NCBI RefSeq assembly: GCF_900112185.1 | Contig: NZ_FOKP01000028.1 | Span: 24,257 to 88,256 of the forward strand | Length of the DNA stretch: 64,000 nt | Source of the DNA: Allobosea sp. CRIB-10 | GTDB taxonomy: Bacteria > Pseudomonadota > Alphaproteobacteria > Rhizobiales > Beijerinckiaceae | Direction of reading: 5' to 3' | Shown: positions 6,787 through 15,842 of the stretch, one piece after another | Layout of the letters: each line of letters starts with the position of its first letter | Position numbering within the stretch: position 1 is the stretch's first letter | Made by a program: the position numbers and the translations under genes | Notes under the pieces: model-generated | The model's input: only the letters and a program-made list of their open reading frames with translations | Told to the model about the DNA's origin: nothing | The model's database searches: none

Positions 6787-9291
6787 ATGAGCGCAAGCAC
6801 GGCACCGAGCGCGATCGACCGTTCCGACCGGCCCGGCCATGTCGGCATCATCCTTTTGGTCGCCGGCCTCCTGGTCGGCGCCGCCATCGCGCTCGGCTTC
6901 ATCGCCAATGAATGGGCGCAGCCGCTGATCCTTGGCCTGCTCGCGCTGCTCTCGGTCGTCGGCGTCTTCTGCCTGTTCGCCTTCGCGATCGGGCTGATCC
7001 AGTTCGCCGGGCGCTCCGCCCGCAACGACCTGACCAAGGCGATCGTCGACAGCGCCGAGGACGGCGTCGTCGTCACCGAGGGCGAGAACCGCATCGTCTA
7101 CGCCAACGAGGCCTATCTCGCCTTCGCCGGCGCCCGCAACGCCAGCGAGATCGCCCCCGTCGAGCGCCTGTTCAAGGGCCGCGCCGAGGTCTCCGAAGCG
7201 ATCTACCGCCTCGCCACCGCCGCCCGCGCCGGCCGCCGCCTCTCCGAGGAGATCAGGCTGGAGCCCGCGCTGAACGAGCGCGGCGCCGTCGGCTGGTACC
7301 GGGTCCGCGTCTCGCCGATCACCCGCGCCGGCCGCCCGGCTTGCCTGTGGAGCGTCACCGACGTCACCCCGGAGCGTGAGCGCCAGGAGAACGCCTTCCA
7401 GGAACTGCAGCACGCGATCGACTATCTCGACCATGCGCCGGCCGGCTTCCTCTCGATCGATGCCGACAGCGAGGTGCCCTATCTCAACGCCACGCTGGCC
7501 GGCTGGCTCGACTACGACCTCGCCCGCTTCGGCTCCGGTGGCCTGCAGCTCGAGGACATCGCCTCGCCGAATGCCGCCGCGCTGATCCAGGCCATTCGCG
7601 GCCAGCCCGGCGATGTCCGCATCGAGGTGCTCGACGTCGACCTGCGCCGCCGCAACGGCCAGTCGCTGCCCGTGCGGCTGCATCACCAGGTCGCCTTCGG
7701 CCAGGACGGGCGCGCCGGCGCCTCGCGCACCCTCGTGCTCAACCGGGCCGCCGGCGAGGCGGGCGCTGACCGCCACACCGACGCCGAGGCGCGTTTCGCC
7801 CGCTTCTTCCACGCCACGCCGATGGCGATCGCCACCATCGACCGCAACGGCACGATCCTGCGCTCGAACGCCGCCTTCACCCGGCTGACACAAGGCGGCG
7901 CTCAGCCGGCAACCATTCACCAACTCGTCAACGGCAACGGCGCCCTCGCCCAGGCCTTCGACGCGGCCCTTGCCGGCAAGGGCGAGATCGCGCCGCTCGA
8001 TGTCGCGCTCGCTGGCGAGGACGGCCGCTCGGCGAGGCTTTATCTCTCGCCGGTCCCGGCCAGCGAGGATGGCGATGGCGAGCGCGCCATCGTCTATGCG
8101 CTGGAGACCACGGCCGAGCGCAAGCTCAAGGACAATATGGACCAGGCCGGCAAGATGCAGGCGGTCGGCCAGCTCGCCGGCGGCATCGCGCACGACTTCA
8201 ACAACGTGCTGCAGGTCATCATCAACGCCTCGGAATTCCTGCTCGCCAGCCACAAGCCGACCGACCCGTCCTTCCCGGACATCATGCAGATCAAGCAGAA
8301 CGCCTATCGGGCGGCCTCGCTGGTCCGGCAATTGCTCGCCTTCTCGCGCCGGCAGACCTTGCGCCCGCAAGTGCTGGCGCTCGGCGACGTGCTCTCCGAC
8401 CTGTCGCTGATGCTGAAGCGCGTCGTCGCCGACAAGATCGCGCTCGACGTCCGCCAGGGCCGCGACCTCTGGCCGGTCAAGGCCGACCTCGGCCAGCTCG
8501 AGCAGGTCGTGGTCAACCTCGCCGTCAATGCCCGCGACGCCATGCAGAGCGGCGGCAAGCTGCAGGTCCGCACCCGCAACGTGGCCGCGGCCGAGGTCGG
8601 CGAGCTCGGCCATGACGGTCTGCCCGCTGCCGACTATGTCCTGCTTGAGGTCGAGGACAGCGGCACTGGCATCCCGCAGGAGCATCTGGAGAAAATCTTC
8701 GAGCCCTTCTTCACCACCAAGGAGGTTGGCAAGGGCACGGGCCTCGGCCTGTCCATGGTCTACGGCATCGTCAAGCAGACCGGTGGCTTCGTCTTCTGCG
8801 ACTCGGTCGTCGGGCGTGGCACCAATTTCCGCATCTTCCTGCCGCGCTACATCCCGACGCAGGAGGACATCGCCGCCGAAGCCGCCGCGAAGGAGGCACC
8901 GAAGAAGACGGCCGCCGACCATACTGGCGCCGGCGTCATCCTCCTGGTCGAGGACGAGGACGCGGTTCGCGCCCTCAACGCCCGCATGCTGGTCTCGCGC
9001 GGCTACACCGTCCACGAGGCCGCCTCCGGCGTCGAGGCGCTCGAGCTGTTCAAGCAGCACGAGGGCAAGATCGACCTCGTCATCTCCGACGTTGTCATGC
9101 CCGAGATGGACGGGCCGACCCTGCTCGGCGAGCTGCGCAAGCGCAACGCCGCCACCAAGGTCGTCTTCGTTTCCGGCTATGCCGAAGAGGCGTTCCGAAA
9201 GAACCTGCCTGAAGGGGAGGATTTCCATTTCCTGCCCAAGCCGTTCACGATGAAGCAGCTCGTCGAGACGGTGAAGGCGGCGATGACCTGA
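6787..9291 (+). CDS. cckA: Hybrid sensor histidine kinase CckA (cell-cycle phosphorelay)
   Basis: CckA is the kinase/phosphatase at the head of the CckA-ChpT-CtrA phosphorelay. The 834-residue protein has two N-terminal membrane helices (about residues 18-40 and 47-70), two or three PAS-like regions (about 80-200, 210-320, 330-450), a HisKA domain with GGIAHDFNN and phospho-acceptor His469, an HATPase domain (DSGTGIP, then GKGTGLGLSMVYGIV), and a C-terminal receiver with phospho-acceptor Asp768 in ISDVVMPEMDG. The domain order and membrane anchor match CckA. GAAGGAAA precedes the ATG. Its position directly after flhB is consistent with flagellar/CtrA linkage. Confidence 0.93.
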   Translation: MSASTAPSAIDRSDRPGHVGIILLVAGLLVGAAIALGFIANEWAQPLILGLLALLSVVGVFCLFAFAIGLIQFAGRSARNDLTKAIVDSAEDGVVVTEGENRIVYANEAYLAFAGARNASEIAPVERLFKGRAEVSEAIYRLATAARAGRRLSEEIRLEPALNERGAVGWYRVRVSPITRAGRPACLWSVTDVTPERERQENAFQELQHAIDYLDHAPAGFLSIDADSEVPYLNATLAGWLDYDLARFGSGGLQLEDIASPNAAALIQAIRGQPGDVRIEVLDVDLRRRNGQSLPVRLHHQVAFGQDGRAGASRTLVLNRAAGEAGADRHTDAEARFARFFHATPMAIATIDRNGTILRSNAAFTRLTQGGAQPATIHQLVNGNGALAQAFDAALAGKGEIAPLDVALAGEDGRSARLYLSPVPASEDGDGERAIVYALETTAERKLKDNMDQAGKMQAVGQLAGGIAHDFNNVLQVIINASEFLLASHKPTDPSFPDIMQIKQNAYRAASLVRQLLAFSRRQTLRPQVLALGDVLSDLSLMLKRVVADKIALDVRQGRDLWPVKADLGQLEQVVVNLAVNARDAMQSGGKLQVRTRNVAAAEVGELGHDGLPAADYVLLEVEDSGTGIPQEHLEKIFEPFFTTKEVGKGTGLGLSMVYGIVKQTGGFVFCDSVVGRGTNFRIFLPRYIPTQEDIAAEAAAKEAPKKTAADHTGAGVILLVEDEDAVRALNARMLVSRGYTVHEAASGVEALELFKQHEGKIDLVISDVVMPEMDGPTLLGELRKRNAATKVVFVSGYAEEAFRKNLPEGEDFHFLPKPFTMKQLVETVKAAMT

Positions 9292-9410
9292 GCGCATCGG
9301 ACACCCCGGTGGCCGCCTGGCATTACCAAGAATTCATGCGGCGGACAGGCGGCAGGCGTACGCCGGTTGTAAGGTGACACCACGTCGACAGCGCTGCGCC
9401 GTGGTGACCA

Positions 9411-10556
9411 ATGAAACGTTACGGGATCATAGCCCTTCTGGCGGCTGTCGCCGTTTTCGCCATCTATCGCGTGCTGAAACCGCAGGACGGCCCTGAGCAA
9501 GCCCATGCCGAGCGCCGCGCCGGTCCGATCGCGAGCCCGGTCACGACCGTGCTCGCGGGCCGCGCCGATGTGCCCGTGACGCGCCGCTCGATCGGCTTCG
9601 CCGAGCCGGTCGCCATCGTCGCGGTCAAGTCCCGCCTCGACGGCGTCATCGCCGACATGCACGTCAAGGAAGGCCAGGAGGTCAGGCAGGGCGACCTGCT
9701 CTTCACCCTCGACGATCGCGAGCTCAAGGCGCAAGTCGCCCGCGACGAAGCCAATGTCGAGCGCGACAGGGCGACGGTGGCGCAAAAGCGCGCCGATCTC
9801 GCCCGCCAGAAGAGCCTGGTCGACAAGGGCGCCGGCACCCAGCAGGCGCTCGACCAGGCGACCGCCGACGAGGCCGTCGCCACCGCCGCCGTCAAGGCGG
9901 ACGAGGCGACCCTGGCGCTCGATCGCGTCCGGCTCGGCTACACCACGATCACCGCTCCGATCTCCGGCCGGCTCGGCGCCATCGCCGCGACGCCCGGAAA
10001 TGCGGTGCGCGCCAACGATGCCAGCAGCAATCTCGTGACGGTGACGCAGTTGGCCCCGATCCGCGTCACCTTCACACTGCCGGAGCGCGACCTGACCCTG
10101 CTGCAGGCGGCGGCCAAGGCGCAGACTCCAGCGAAGGTCACCGCCTACGCTTCCGGCACGCGCGAGGAGCTCGCCACCGGCGATCTCTCCTTCATCGATT
10201 CCGCCGTCGACATCCCGTCGGGCACCGTCAGTGTGAAAGCGCTGTTCACCAACGAGCCGCACCGGCTCTGGCCGGGGCAATATGTCGACGTCGTCATCCA
10301 GCTCGGCATGCTGCCCGGCTCGGTCACCGTGCCCTCGGTCGCGCTGCAGGAAGGGCAGAAGGGCCCGTTCGTCTACGTCGCCAAGCCCGACGACACGGTC
10401 GAGGCCAGAAGCGTCAAGGTCGCCTCCAACGAGAACGGCATCGCCGCGCTCGCCTCGGGCCTGTCGCAGGACGAGAAGGTCGTGACCGAAGGCCAGTCGC
10501 GGCTTTCGCCCGGGACGAAGATCAGGCTCGCCGCCCCGCAAACCGCCAGGCCGTGA
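9411..10556 (+). CDS. RND efflux periplasmic adaptor (membrane fusion protein)
   Basis: This is the periplasmic adaptor that couples an inner-membrane RND pump to an outer-membrane channel. The 381-residue protein has an N-terminal membrane anchor (about residues 4-20, no lipobox), a lipoyl half-motif around DGVIADMHVKEGQEVRQGD, a coiled-coil hairpin (about 100-165, RDEANVERDRATVAQKRADL), the second lipoyl half with TTITAPISGRLG, and beta-barrel and membrane-proximal domains. The RND permease follows after 9 bases, so the two are co-transcribed. No outer-membrane factor gene is adjacent. Substrate is unknown. Confidence 0.92.
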   Translation: MKRYGIIALLAAVAVFAIYRVLKPQDGPEQAHAERRAGPIASPVTTVLAGRADVPVTRRSIGFAEPVAIVAVKSRLDGVIADMHVKEGQEVRQGDLLFTLDDRELKAQVARDEANVERDRATVAQKRADLARQKSLVDKGAGTQQALDQATADEAVATAAVKADEATLALDRVRLGYTTITAPISGRLGAIAATPGNAVRANDASSNLVTVTQLAPIRVTFTLPERDLTLLQAAAKAQTPAKVTAYASGTREELATGDLSFIDSAVDIPSGTVSVKALFTNEPHRLWPGQYVDVVIQLGMLPGSVTVPSVALQEGQKGPFVYVAKPDDTVEARSVKVASNENGIAALASGLSQDEKVVTEGQSRLSPGTKIRLAAPQTARP

Positions 10557-10565
10557 GGGCGCGCC

Positions 10566-13500
10566 ATGTCGGTCTCAGCCTTCTGCATCCGCCATCCCGT
10601 CGCGACGATCCTGATGTCGTGCGCGCTGATCCTCGGCGGCCTGTTCGCCTGGCGCTCCCTGCCGGTCGCGGCGCTGCCGCGGGCCGAGTTCCCGGTCGTC
10701 AATGTCTCGGCGCAATTGCCGGGCGCCTCGCCCGAGATCATGGCGACCTCGGTGGCGACGCCACTGATCAAGCAGTTCGCCACCATCGCCGGCATCGATT
10801 CGATTTCGACCACCAACGCGCTGGGCTCGACCTCGATCGCGATCCAGTTCGCGCTCGACCGTGACATCGACGCGGCGGCGGCCGACGTCCAGACGGCGAT
10901 CGCCCGCACCCAACGCCAGCTCCCGGTCGACATGACGACGCCGCCGAGCTACCGCAAGTTCAATCCGGCCGACGCCCCCATCCTGCTGCTGGCGCTAAAG
11001 AGCGACGTCACCCCGCTTTCCAAGATCGACGCCTTCGTCCAGCAGGTGCTCTCCCCCACCCTCTCCACTGTCGAGGGCGTGGCGCAGGTCCAGATCTTCG
11101 GTAGCCAGAAATACGCGGTGCGCATCCAGGTCGATCCGACCGCCCTCGCCGCCCGCGGCATCGGCATCAACGAACTGCAGGCGGCGATCACCGCCGCCAA
11201 CGTCAACACCCCCGTCGGCACCATGCAGTCAGGCCCGCAGCAATTGACGCTGGAGGCACAGACACAGCTCGCCGACGCCCGCCATTTCGCCGATATCATC
11301 ATCGCCACCCGCGACGGCCGCCCGGTTCGGCTCGGCGACGTCGCCAAGGTGATCGACTCCGTCGAGAACCTGCAGCTCGCCAGCTGGTATGACGGCTCGC
11401 GCGCCCTCGTCGTCGCGGTCTTCCGCCAGCCCGACGCCAACACGGTCGAGGTCGTCGACCGGGTCAAGACGGCGATCGGCCAGATGCAGTCGCTGCTGCC
11501 GCCGGCGACCACGCTCGGCCTGCTCAACGACCGCTCCGCCTCGATCCGCCAGGCGGTCGAGGACGTGCAGTTCACCCTCGGATTGACGATCGTGCTGGTC
11601 GTCGCGGTGATCTTCCTGTTTCTGCGCCGCTTCACCGCGACGCTGATCCCGGCGGTCGCCGTGCCGATCTCGCTGATCGCCACATTGGGCGCGATGTATC
11701 TGCTCGATTTCTCGATCGACAACATCTCGCTGCTCGGCCTGACGCTGGCGGTCGGCCTCGTCGTCGATGATGCGATCGTGATGCTGGAGAACATCGTCCG
11801 CCACATGGAGGAGGATGGGCTCTCCGCCTTCGACGCGGCCCTGAAGGGCTCGAGCGAGATCGGCTTCACCATCATCTCGATCTCGCTCTCGTTGGTCGCG
11901 GTCTTCATTCCGGTGCTGCTGATGGGCGGCGTGATCGGGCGCGTCTTCAACGAGTTCGCGGTCGTCGTCACCGTCGCGATCCTCGCCTCGGCCTTCGTCT
12001 CGCTGACGCTGACGCCGATGATGTGCGCCCGGCTCGGCGCCAGCGCCGCCGGTCATGGCGCCGGTGGCGGCAAGGACCGGCTCGCCTTCCTCGAACGCGG
12101 CTTCGACGCCCTGCTCGGCGCCTATCGCGCCGGACTCGACCTCAGCCTGACATACCGCCGCACCGTGCTGATGATCTTCCTCGCCAGCGTCGCCGCCAGC
12201 GCCTGGCTGGTCGTGACCATCCCCAAGGGCTTCTTCCCGCAGGAGGATATCGGCCAGCTCCAGGTCGCAACCGAAGCGCGCCAGGACATCTCCTTCGACG
12301 CCATGTCGGGCCTGCAGCAGAAGGTCGAGGAGGTCTTCCGAAGCTCGCCCTATGTCGCCCATGTCGCCTCGACCATCGGCTCCGGCGGCCAGTCGAGCAG
12401 CCTCAATGCCGGGCGGCTCTTCGTCGAGCTGAAGCCGAAGGACCAGCGCCCGCCGCTGCAGCAGATGCTCGCCGACCTGCGCCGTGAGCTTTCCGCCATC
12501 CCCGGCATAGCGACCTACATGTCGCCGGTGCAGAACCTCAACATCGGCGCGCGCTCCTCCAAGAGCCAGTACCAGTTCGTGATGCAGTCGATCGACCAGG
12601 CCGCTTTGTCGGACTGGTCGGGAAAGATGCTGGAGGCGCTGCAGCACGACCCGCTCTTCGTCGACGTCACCACCGACCTGCAGAACAAGGCCCTGCTCGC
12701 CAACCTCGTCGTCGACCGGGCCAAGGCGCAATCGCTGGGGATCAGCGCCGACGTGCTGCGCTCCAGCCTCTATTCCGGCTTCGGCGTGCGCCAGATCTCG
12801 ACGATCTACACCACCAGCGACAGCTATCAGGTCATCATCGAGTTCAATCCCGACATCCAGTGGTCGAACGACCGGCTCGACCAGGTCCGCTTCCGCTCCT
12901 CCTCGGGCGCGCTCGTTCCACTCGGCACCTTCGCCAGGATCGAGCGCAAGGCCGGCCCGCTCACGGTCAACCAGCTCGGCCAGCTCCCGGCCGTCACCCT
13001 CTCCTTCAACCTGCCGGCCGGCCGCGCGCTCGGCGAGGCCGTGCAGCGCATCGACGCGATCAAGGCCGAGCTCGGCCTGCCCGCCCAGATCGGCACCAGC
13101 TTCGCCGGCGTCGCCAAGACCTTCGAGCAATCGCTTGGCAATCAGGGCCTGCTGATCGCCGGTGCGGTGCTGACGATCTACATCGTCCTCGGCATCCTCT
13201 ATGAGAGCTTCATCCACCCGCTGACGATCCTGACCGGCCTGCCGGCGGCGGCGCTCGGCGCGCTCCTGACGCTGAAGCTCTTCGGCCTCGACCTCTCGGT
13301 CATCGCCGTGATCGGGCTCCTGATGCTGATCGGCATCGTCAAGAAGAACGCGATCATGATGATCGACGTCGCGCTCGAACTGCAGCGCGCCGGCGAGCCG
13401 CCGGACACCGCCATCCGCGAAGCCTGCCTGCGCCGCTTCCGGCCGATCATCATGACGACGCTGGCGGCGATCCTCGGCGCCCTGCCGATCGCGATCGGCG

Positions 13501-13688
13501 CCGGCGCGAGCGCGGAGCTGCGTCAGCCGCTCGGCCTCGCCGTGGTCGGCGGGCTGATCGTCTCGCAGGTGCTGACGCTGTTCATCACCCCGGTGATCTT
13601 CCTGTTCATGGAAGGGCTTTCGCGGAGACTCGGTGGGTCCGGGTCGGTCTCAACGCCAGTCGAGACCGATACGGGCAAGGCGGCCTGA
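10566..13688 (+). CDS. RND efflux permease (AcrB/MdtB-C type)
   Basis: A 1040-residue inner-membrane proton-driven efflux pump of the hydrophobe/amphiphile RND family. The N-terminal helix, the large periplasmic loops, and the proton-relay aspartate pair in the TM4 segment LTLAVGLVVDDAIVMLENIV are visible, as is KGFFPQEDIGQL at the start of the second periplasmic loop and the late segment GLLMLIGIVKKNAIMMID typical of these pumps. Overall it reads closer to MdtB/MdtC than to AcrB. It forms an operon with the adaptor upstream. Substrate specificity cannot be read from sequence. Confidence 0.94.
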   Translation: MSVSAFCIRHPVATILMSCALILGGLFAWRSLPVAALPRAEFPVVNVSAQLPGASPEIMATSVATPLIKQFATIAGIDSISTTNALGSTSIAIQFALDRDIDAAAADVQTAIARTQRQLPVDMTTPPSYRKFNPADAPILLLALKSDVTPLSKIDAFVQQVLSPTLSTVEGVAQVQIFGSQKYAVRIQVDPTALAARGIGINELQAAITAANVNTPVGTMQSGPQQLTLEAQTQLADARHFADIIIATRDGRPVRLGDVAKVIDSVENLQLASWYDGSRALVVAVFRQPDANTVEVVDRVKTAIGQMQSLLPPATTLGLLNDRSASIRQAVEDVQFTLGLTIVLVVAVIFLFLRRFTATLIPAVAVPISLIATLGAMYLLDFSIDNISLLGLTLAVGLVVDDAIVMLENIVRHMEEDGLSAFDAALKGSSEIGFTIISISLSLVAVFIPVLLMGGVIGRVFNEFAVVVTVAILASAFVSLTLTPMMCARLGASAAGHGAGGGKDRLAFLERGFDALLGAYRAGLDLSLTYRRTVLMIFLASVAASAWLVVTIPKGFFPQEDIGQLQVATEARQDISFDAMSGLQQKVEEVFRSSPYVAHVASTIGSGGQSSSLNAGRLFVELKPKDQRPPLQQMLADLRRELSAIPGIATYMSPVQNLNIGARSSKSQYQFVMQSIDQAALSDWSGKMLEALQHDPLFVDVTTDLQNKALLANLVVDRAKAQSLGISADVLRSSLYSGFGVRQISTIYTTSDSYQVIIEFNPDIQWSNDRLDQVRFRSSSGALVPLGTFARIERKAGPLTVNQLGQLPAVTLSFNLPAGRALGEAVQRIDAIKAELGLPAQIGTSFAGVAKTFEQSLGNQGLLIAGAVLTIYIVLGILYESFIHPLTILTGLPAAALGALLTLKLFGLDLSVIAVIGLLMLIGIVKKNAIMMIDVALELQRAGEPPDTAIREACLRRFRPIIMTTLAAILGALPIAIGAGASAELRQPLGLAVVGGLIVSQVLTLFITPVIFLFMEGLSRRLGGSGSVSTPVETDTGKAA

Positions 13689-13717
13689 CATATCCTGTCC
13701 GCTGCCGGCCTTGGCGC

Positions 13718-13832
13718 CTCTCTCTCTCTCTCTCTCTCTCTCCCGGAACGGGGGAGAGATGCTGAGGGGGCCGGCGCTTTAGTCGTCCAGTTTGGCGCTG
13801 CCCCCTCCAAACCCTCCCCCGTTCCGGGAGAG
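13718..13832. repeat. CT microsatellite and long-range 19-bp inverted repeat
   Basis: A (CT)12 run occupies 13718-13742. It merges into the left arm (13738-13756) of a perfect 19-bp inverted repeat whose right arm is at 13814-13832; the loop is 57 bases. Arms are of the type CTCTCCCGGAACGGGGGAG. The structure lies in the 196-bp gap between the convergent RND permease and DUF1330 genes and may act as a bidirectional terminator, although no T-run follows the right arm. Confidence 0.7.
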
Positions 13833-13884
13833 GGCTCCCGCGCGTGCCAGCTCGGTCCCAGCGACCGCCCCGAGCCGCCCTGCC

Positions 13885-14304
13885 CTATCCGGCGAAGGTC
13901 ACCCCCGCCTCCCACGCCGCCAGCCGGATCAGGCGGCAATCCTTCACCGCCGCCTGTCGATGCATCATCGCCTCGCGATAGATCGGATCGCGAAGCATCG
14001 CGGCGAAGGCCTCGACGCTGGGATATTCGGCGATGAAGCAGATGTCCCAGCGCTCGCCCCGCGGGCCGATCAGCATCTGCTCGAAGCCGCCGCGCCAGAT
14101 GATCCGCCCGCCGAGCCGCGTCAGCACCGGCGCGCTGATCCGGCCATAGGCCGCGAATGCCTCGCGGCCGCCGCCATGCGGTCCGTCCGGATACTGCGCC
14201 TCGCCATTGAGCCGGATCAGGTTCAGCATCTGCACCGGCCCTGGCCGGTCGTCGGCACGGAAGGCGGCGAAGGCTTCGCGGCTGAAGCTCGCATGGTCGC
14301 TCAT
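13885..14304 (-). CDS. DUF1330 family protein
   Basis: A 139-residue protein of the DUF1330 type (small dimeric alpha-beta barrel-like fold). The family region is VQMLNLIRLNGEAQYPDG, followed by SAPVLTRLGGRIIWRG and the segment WDICFIAEYPSVEAFAAML, then DPIYREAMMHRQAAVKD. The start at 14304 is chosen because AGGAGG lies five bases upstream; an ATG at 14307 and a GTG at 14310 are less well spaced. It lies 10 bases downstream of the enoyl-CoA hydratase gene and is probably its operon partner. The biochemical role of the family is not known. Confidence 0.85.
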   Translation of the reverse strand: MSDHASFSREAFAAFRADDRPGPVQMLNLIRLNGEAQYPDGPHGGGREAFAAYGRISAPVLTRLGGRIIWRGGFEQMLIGPRGERWDICFIAEYPSVEAFAAMLRDPIYREAMMHRQAAVKDCRLIRLAAWEAGVTFAG

Positions 14305-14314
14305 CATCACCTCC

Positions 14315-15136
14315 TCAGCCGGCCCTGGCGACCTGCGACCAGTCGCCGGAATAGACCGGCTGGCGCCGCGCCATCCAGGCGTCGAGCCCCTCGCGCAGAT
14401 CGGCCGTCGGCACGATGCGGGCGAACTGCTCGCTCTCGATCAGCAGCCCTTCGGCGATGCTGGCGTTGATGCCGCGCGTCACCGCCGTGAGGATGGTCGC
14501 CGCAGCCAGGGACGAATGCCTGAGGATACGCTGCGCCAGCGCCTGCGCCGCCGGCAGCAGCTCCTCATGCGGCACCACCGCGTTGATCAGCCCCATATCG
14601 AGCGCCCGCTGCGGCGTGAACGGATCGCCGGTCAGCAGCAGCTCCATGGCGCGCTTGCGGCCGGCGAGGCGCGGCAGGCGCTGCGTCCCGCCGAAGGTCG
14701 GCGGCATGCCGAGATTGATCTCCGGCTTGGCGAACATCGCCCGCTCGCTGGCGATGGCGAGAGGCACCGCCTCGGTGACCTCGCAGCCGCCGCCATAGGC
14801 GAGCCCGTTCACCGCCGCGATCACCGGCTTGCCGAAGGCCTCCAGCCGCGCCGTCAGCTTCTGGCCGCGGCGGACGAAATCGCGCACAGCCTGCTCCGGC
14901 CCGGCCGCGACGCTCTGCGAGAACTCATGGATGTCGCCGCCGGCCGAGAAGGCGCGCTCGCCGGCGCCGGTCAGGATCACCGCGCGGATGGAGGGGTCGA
15001 CCTCGATCACGTCGAGGACTTCGAGCAGGCGGTCGATCAGTCCGTAGCTCAGCGCATTCAGCTTCTCGGGCCGGTTCAGCGTCAGCGTCGCGACCGTCTC
15101 GCGCTGTTGAATCAGGATGGGATCATTGTCGGGCAT
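14315..15136 (-). CDS. Enoyl-CoA hydratase/isomerase family protein
   Basis: A 273-residue crotonase-fold protein predicted to act on acyl-CoA in the cytosol. The oxyanion-hole segments GERAFSAGGDI and VNGLAYGGGCEV are present, and so is the conserved acidic segment KPEINLGMPPTFGGTQRLPR, so the canonical catalytic glutamate positions appear filled. The length is that of single-domain hydratases. It is transcribed with the DUF1330 gene and divergently from a TetR-type regulator that has an inverted repeat at its promoter, which suggests local induction by an acyl-CoA or a related substrate. Substrate unknown. Confidence 0.9.
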   Translation of the reverse strand: MPDNDPILIQQRETVATLTLNRPEKLNALSYGLIDRLLEVLDVIEVDPSIRAVILTGAGERAFSAGGDIHEFSQSVAAGPEQAVRDFVRRGQKLTARLEAFGKPVIAAVNGLAYGGGCEVTEAVPLAIASERAMFAKPEINLGMPPTFGGTQRLPRLAGRKRAMELLLTGDPFTPQRALDMGLINAVVPHEELLPAAQALAQRILRHSSLAAATILTAVTRGINASIAEGLLIESEQFARIVPTADLREGLDAWMARRQPVYSGDWSQVARAG

Positions 15137-15192
15137 GGCCTTGGCCTTCTTCCGGTTTCAGGTGGCGGAAGGCTGCGCCTTAGGCTTGACGA

Positions 15193-15216
15193 TGTATACT
15201 CACTGTACGGTATACA
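15193..15216. promoter_or_regulatory. Inverted repeat in TetR/hydratase divergent promoter
   Basis: TGTATAC at 15193-15199 and GTATACA at 15210-15216 form perfect 7-bp arms separated by 10 bases. The site lies 8 bases before the TetR start codon and 57 bases before the hydratase start. This is the usual place for a TetR-family operator that controls both divergent genes; binding is inferred. Confidence 0.65.
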
Positions 15217-15223
15217 TCGAGGC

Positions 15224-15811
15224 ATGGCCGAACCCGACAAGCCGACGCGCACTCGCATCATCGAGGCTGCCAGCAAGCTCTTCTATGGCGAGGGCATCCG
15301 CGCCGTCAGCGTCGATGCCGTCGCCGAGAAGGCCGGCGTCACGAAGCGCACGCTCTACTACCATTTCGAGAGCAAGGACGAGCTCGTCGCCGCCTATCTC
15401 GAGGCGCGCGACCAGCCCAATCTCAAGCTGATGGCCGGCTGGTTCGACAAGGCCGAGGGCGGTCTGCCGCAGAAGATCGAGGCGATCTTCCAGAACCTCG
15501 CGCGCTCCGCCCGCCATCCGCGCTGGAAGGGCTGCGGCTTCCTGCGCACCGCCGCCGAGCTCGCCAACCTGCCCGGCCACCCCGCAATCAAAATCGGCGC
15601 GCGCCACAAGGCCGGCTTCGAGCGCTGGCTCGCCGGCGAATGCGCCAGCCATGGCGTCATCGCCCCCGAAGAGCTCGCCCGCCAGGTCGTGCTGCTGATG
15701 GACGGCGCCTTCTCGGTCATGCTCGTCCATCGCGACCCCGCCTATGTCGAGGCCGCCGGCCGCGCCGCCGCTGCGCTGGCCGCCGGAGCGCGCCCGAGCC
15801 CCCACGTTTGA
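15224..15811 (+). CDS. TetR/AcrR family transcriptional regulator
   Basis: A 195-residue regulator with an N-terminal TetR-type helix-turn-helix (about residues 8-55: TRTRIIEAASKLFYGEGI, then SVDAVAEKAGVTKRTLYYHF) and a variable ligand-binding C-terminal domain. The ATG at 15224 gives the family-typical N-terminus; the frame is open much further upstream, but that stretch is antisense to the hydratase gene. It is divergent from the enoyl-CoA hydratase unit, with an inverted repeat overlapping the shared promoter region. Autoregulation and control of the hydratase are likely but inferred. Confidence 0.9.
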   Translation: MAEPDKPTRTRIIEAASKLFYGEGIRAVSVDAVAEKAGVTKRTLYYHFESKDELVAAYLEARDQPNLKLMAGWFDKAEGGLPQKIEAIFQNLARSARHPRWKGCGFLRTAAELANLPGHPAIKIGARHKAGFERWLAGECASHGVIAPEELARQVVLLMDGAFSVMLVHRDPAYVEAAGRAAAALAAGARPSPHV

Positions 15812-15842
15812 TCAGCGTACCGCCGCCTTCTATCCTGCGCCG

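Noticed and set aside
6700..9297. An 865-codon open frame on the minus strand opposite cckA
   Set aside because: It lies exactly antisense to the well-supported kinase, its translation is Arg/Ala/Gly/Asp-rich without domains, and GC-rich codon bias creates such long shadow frames.
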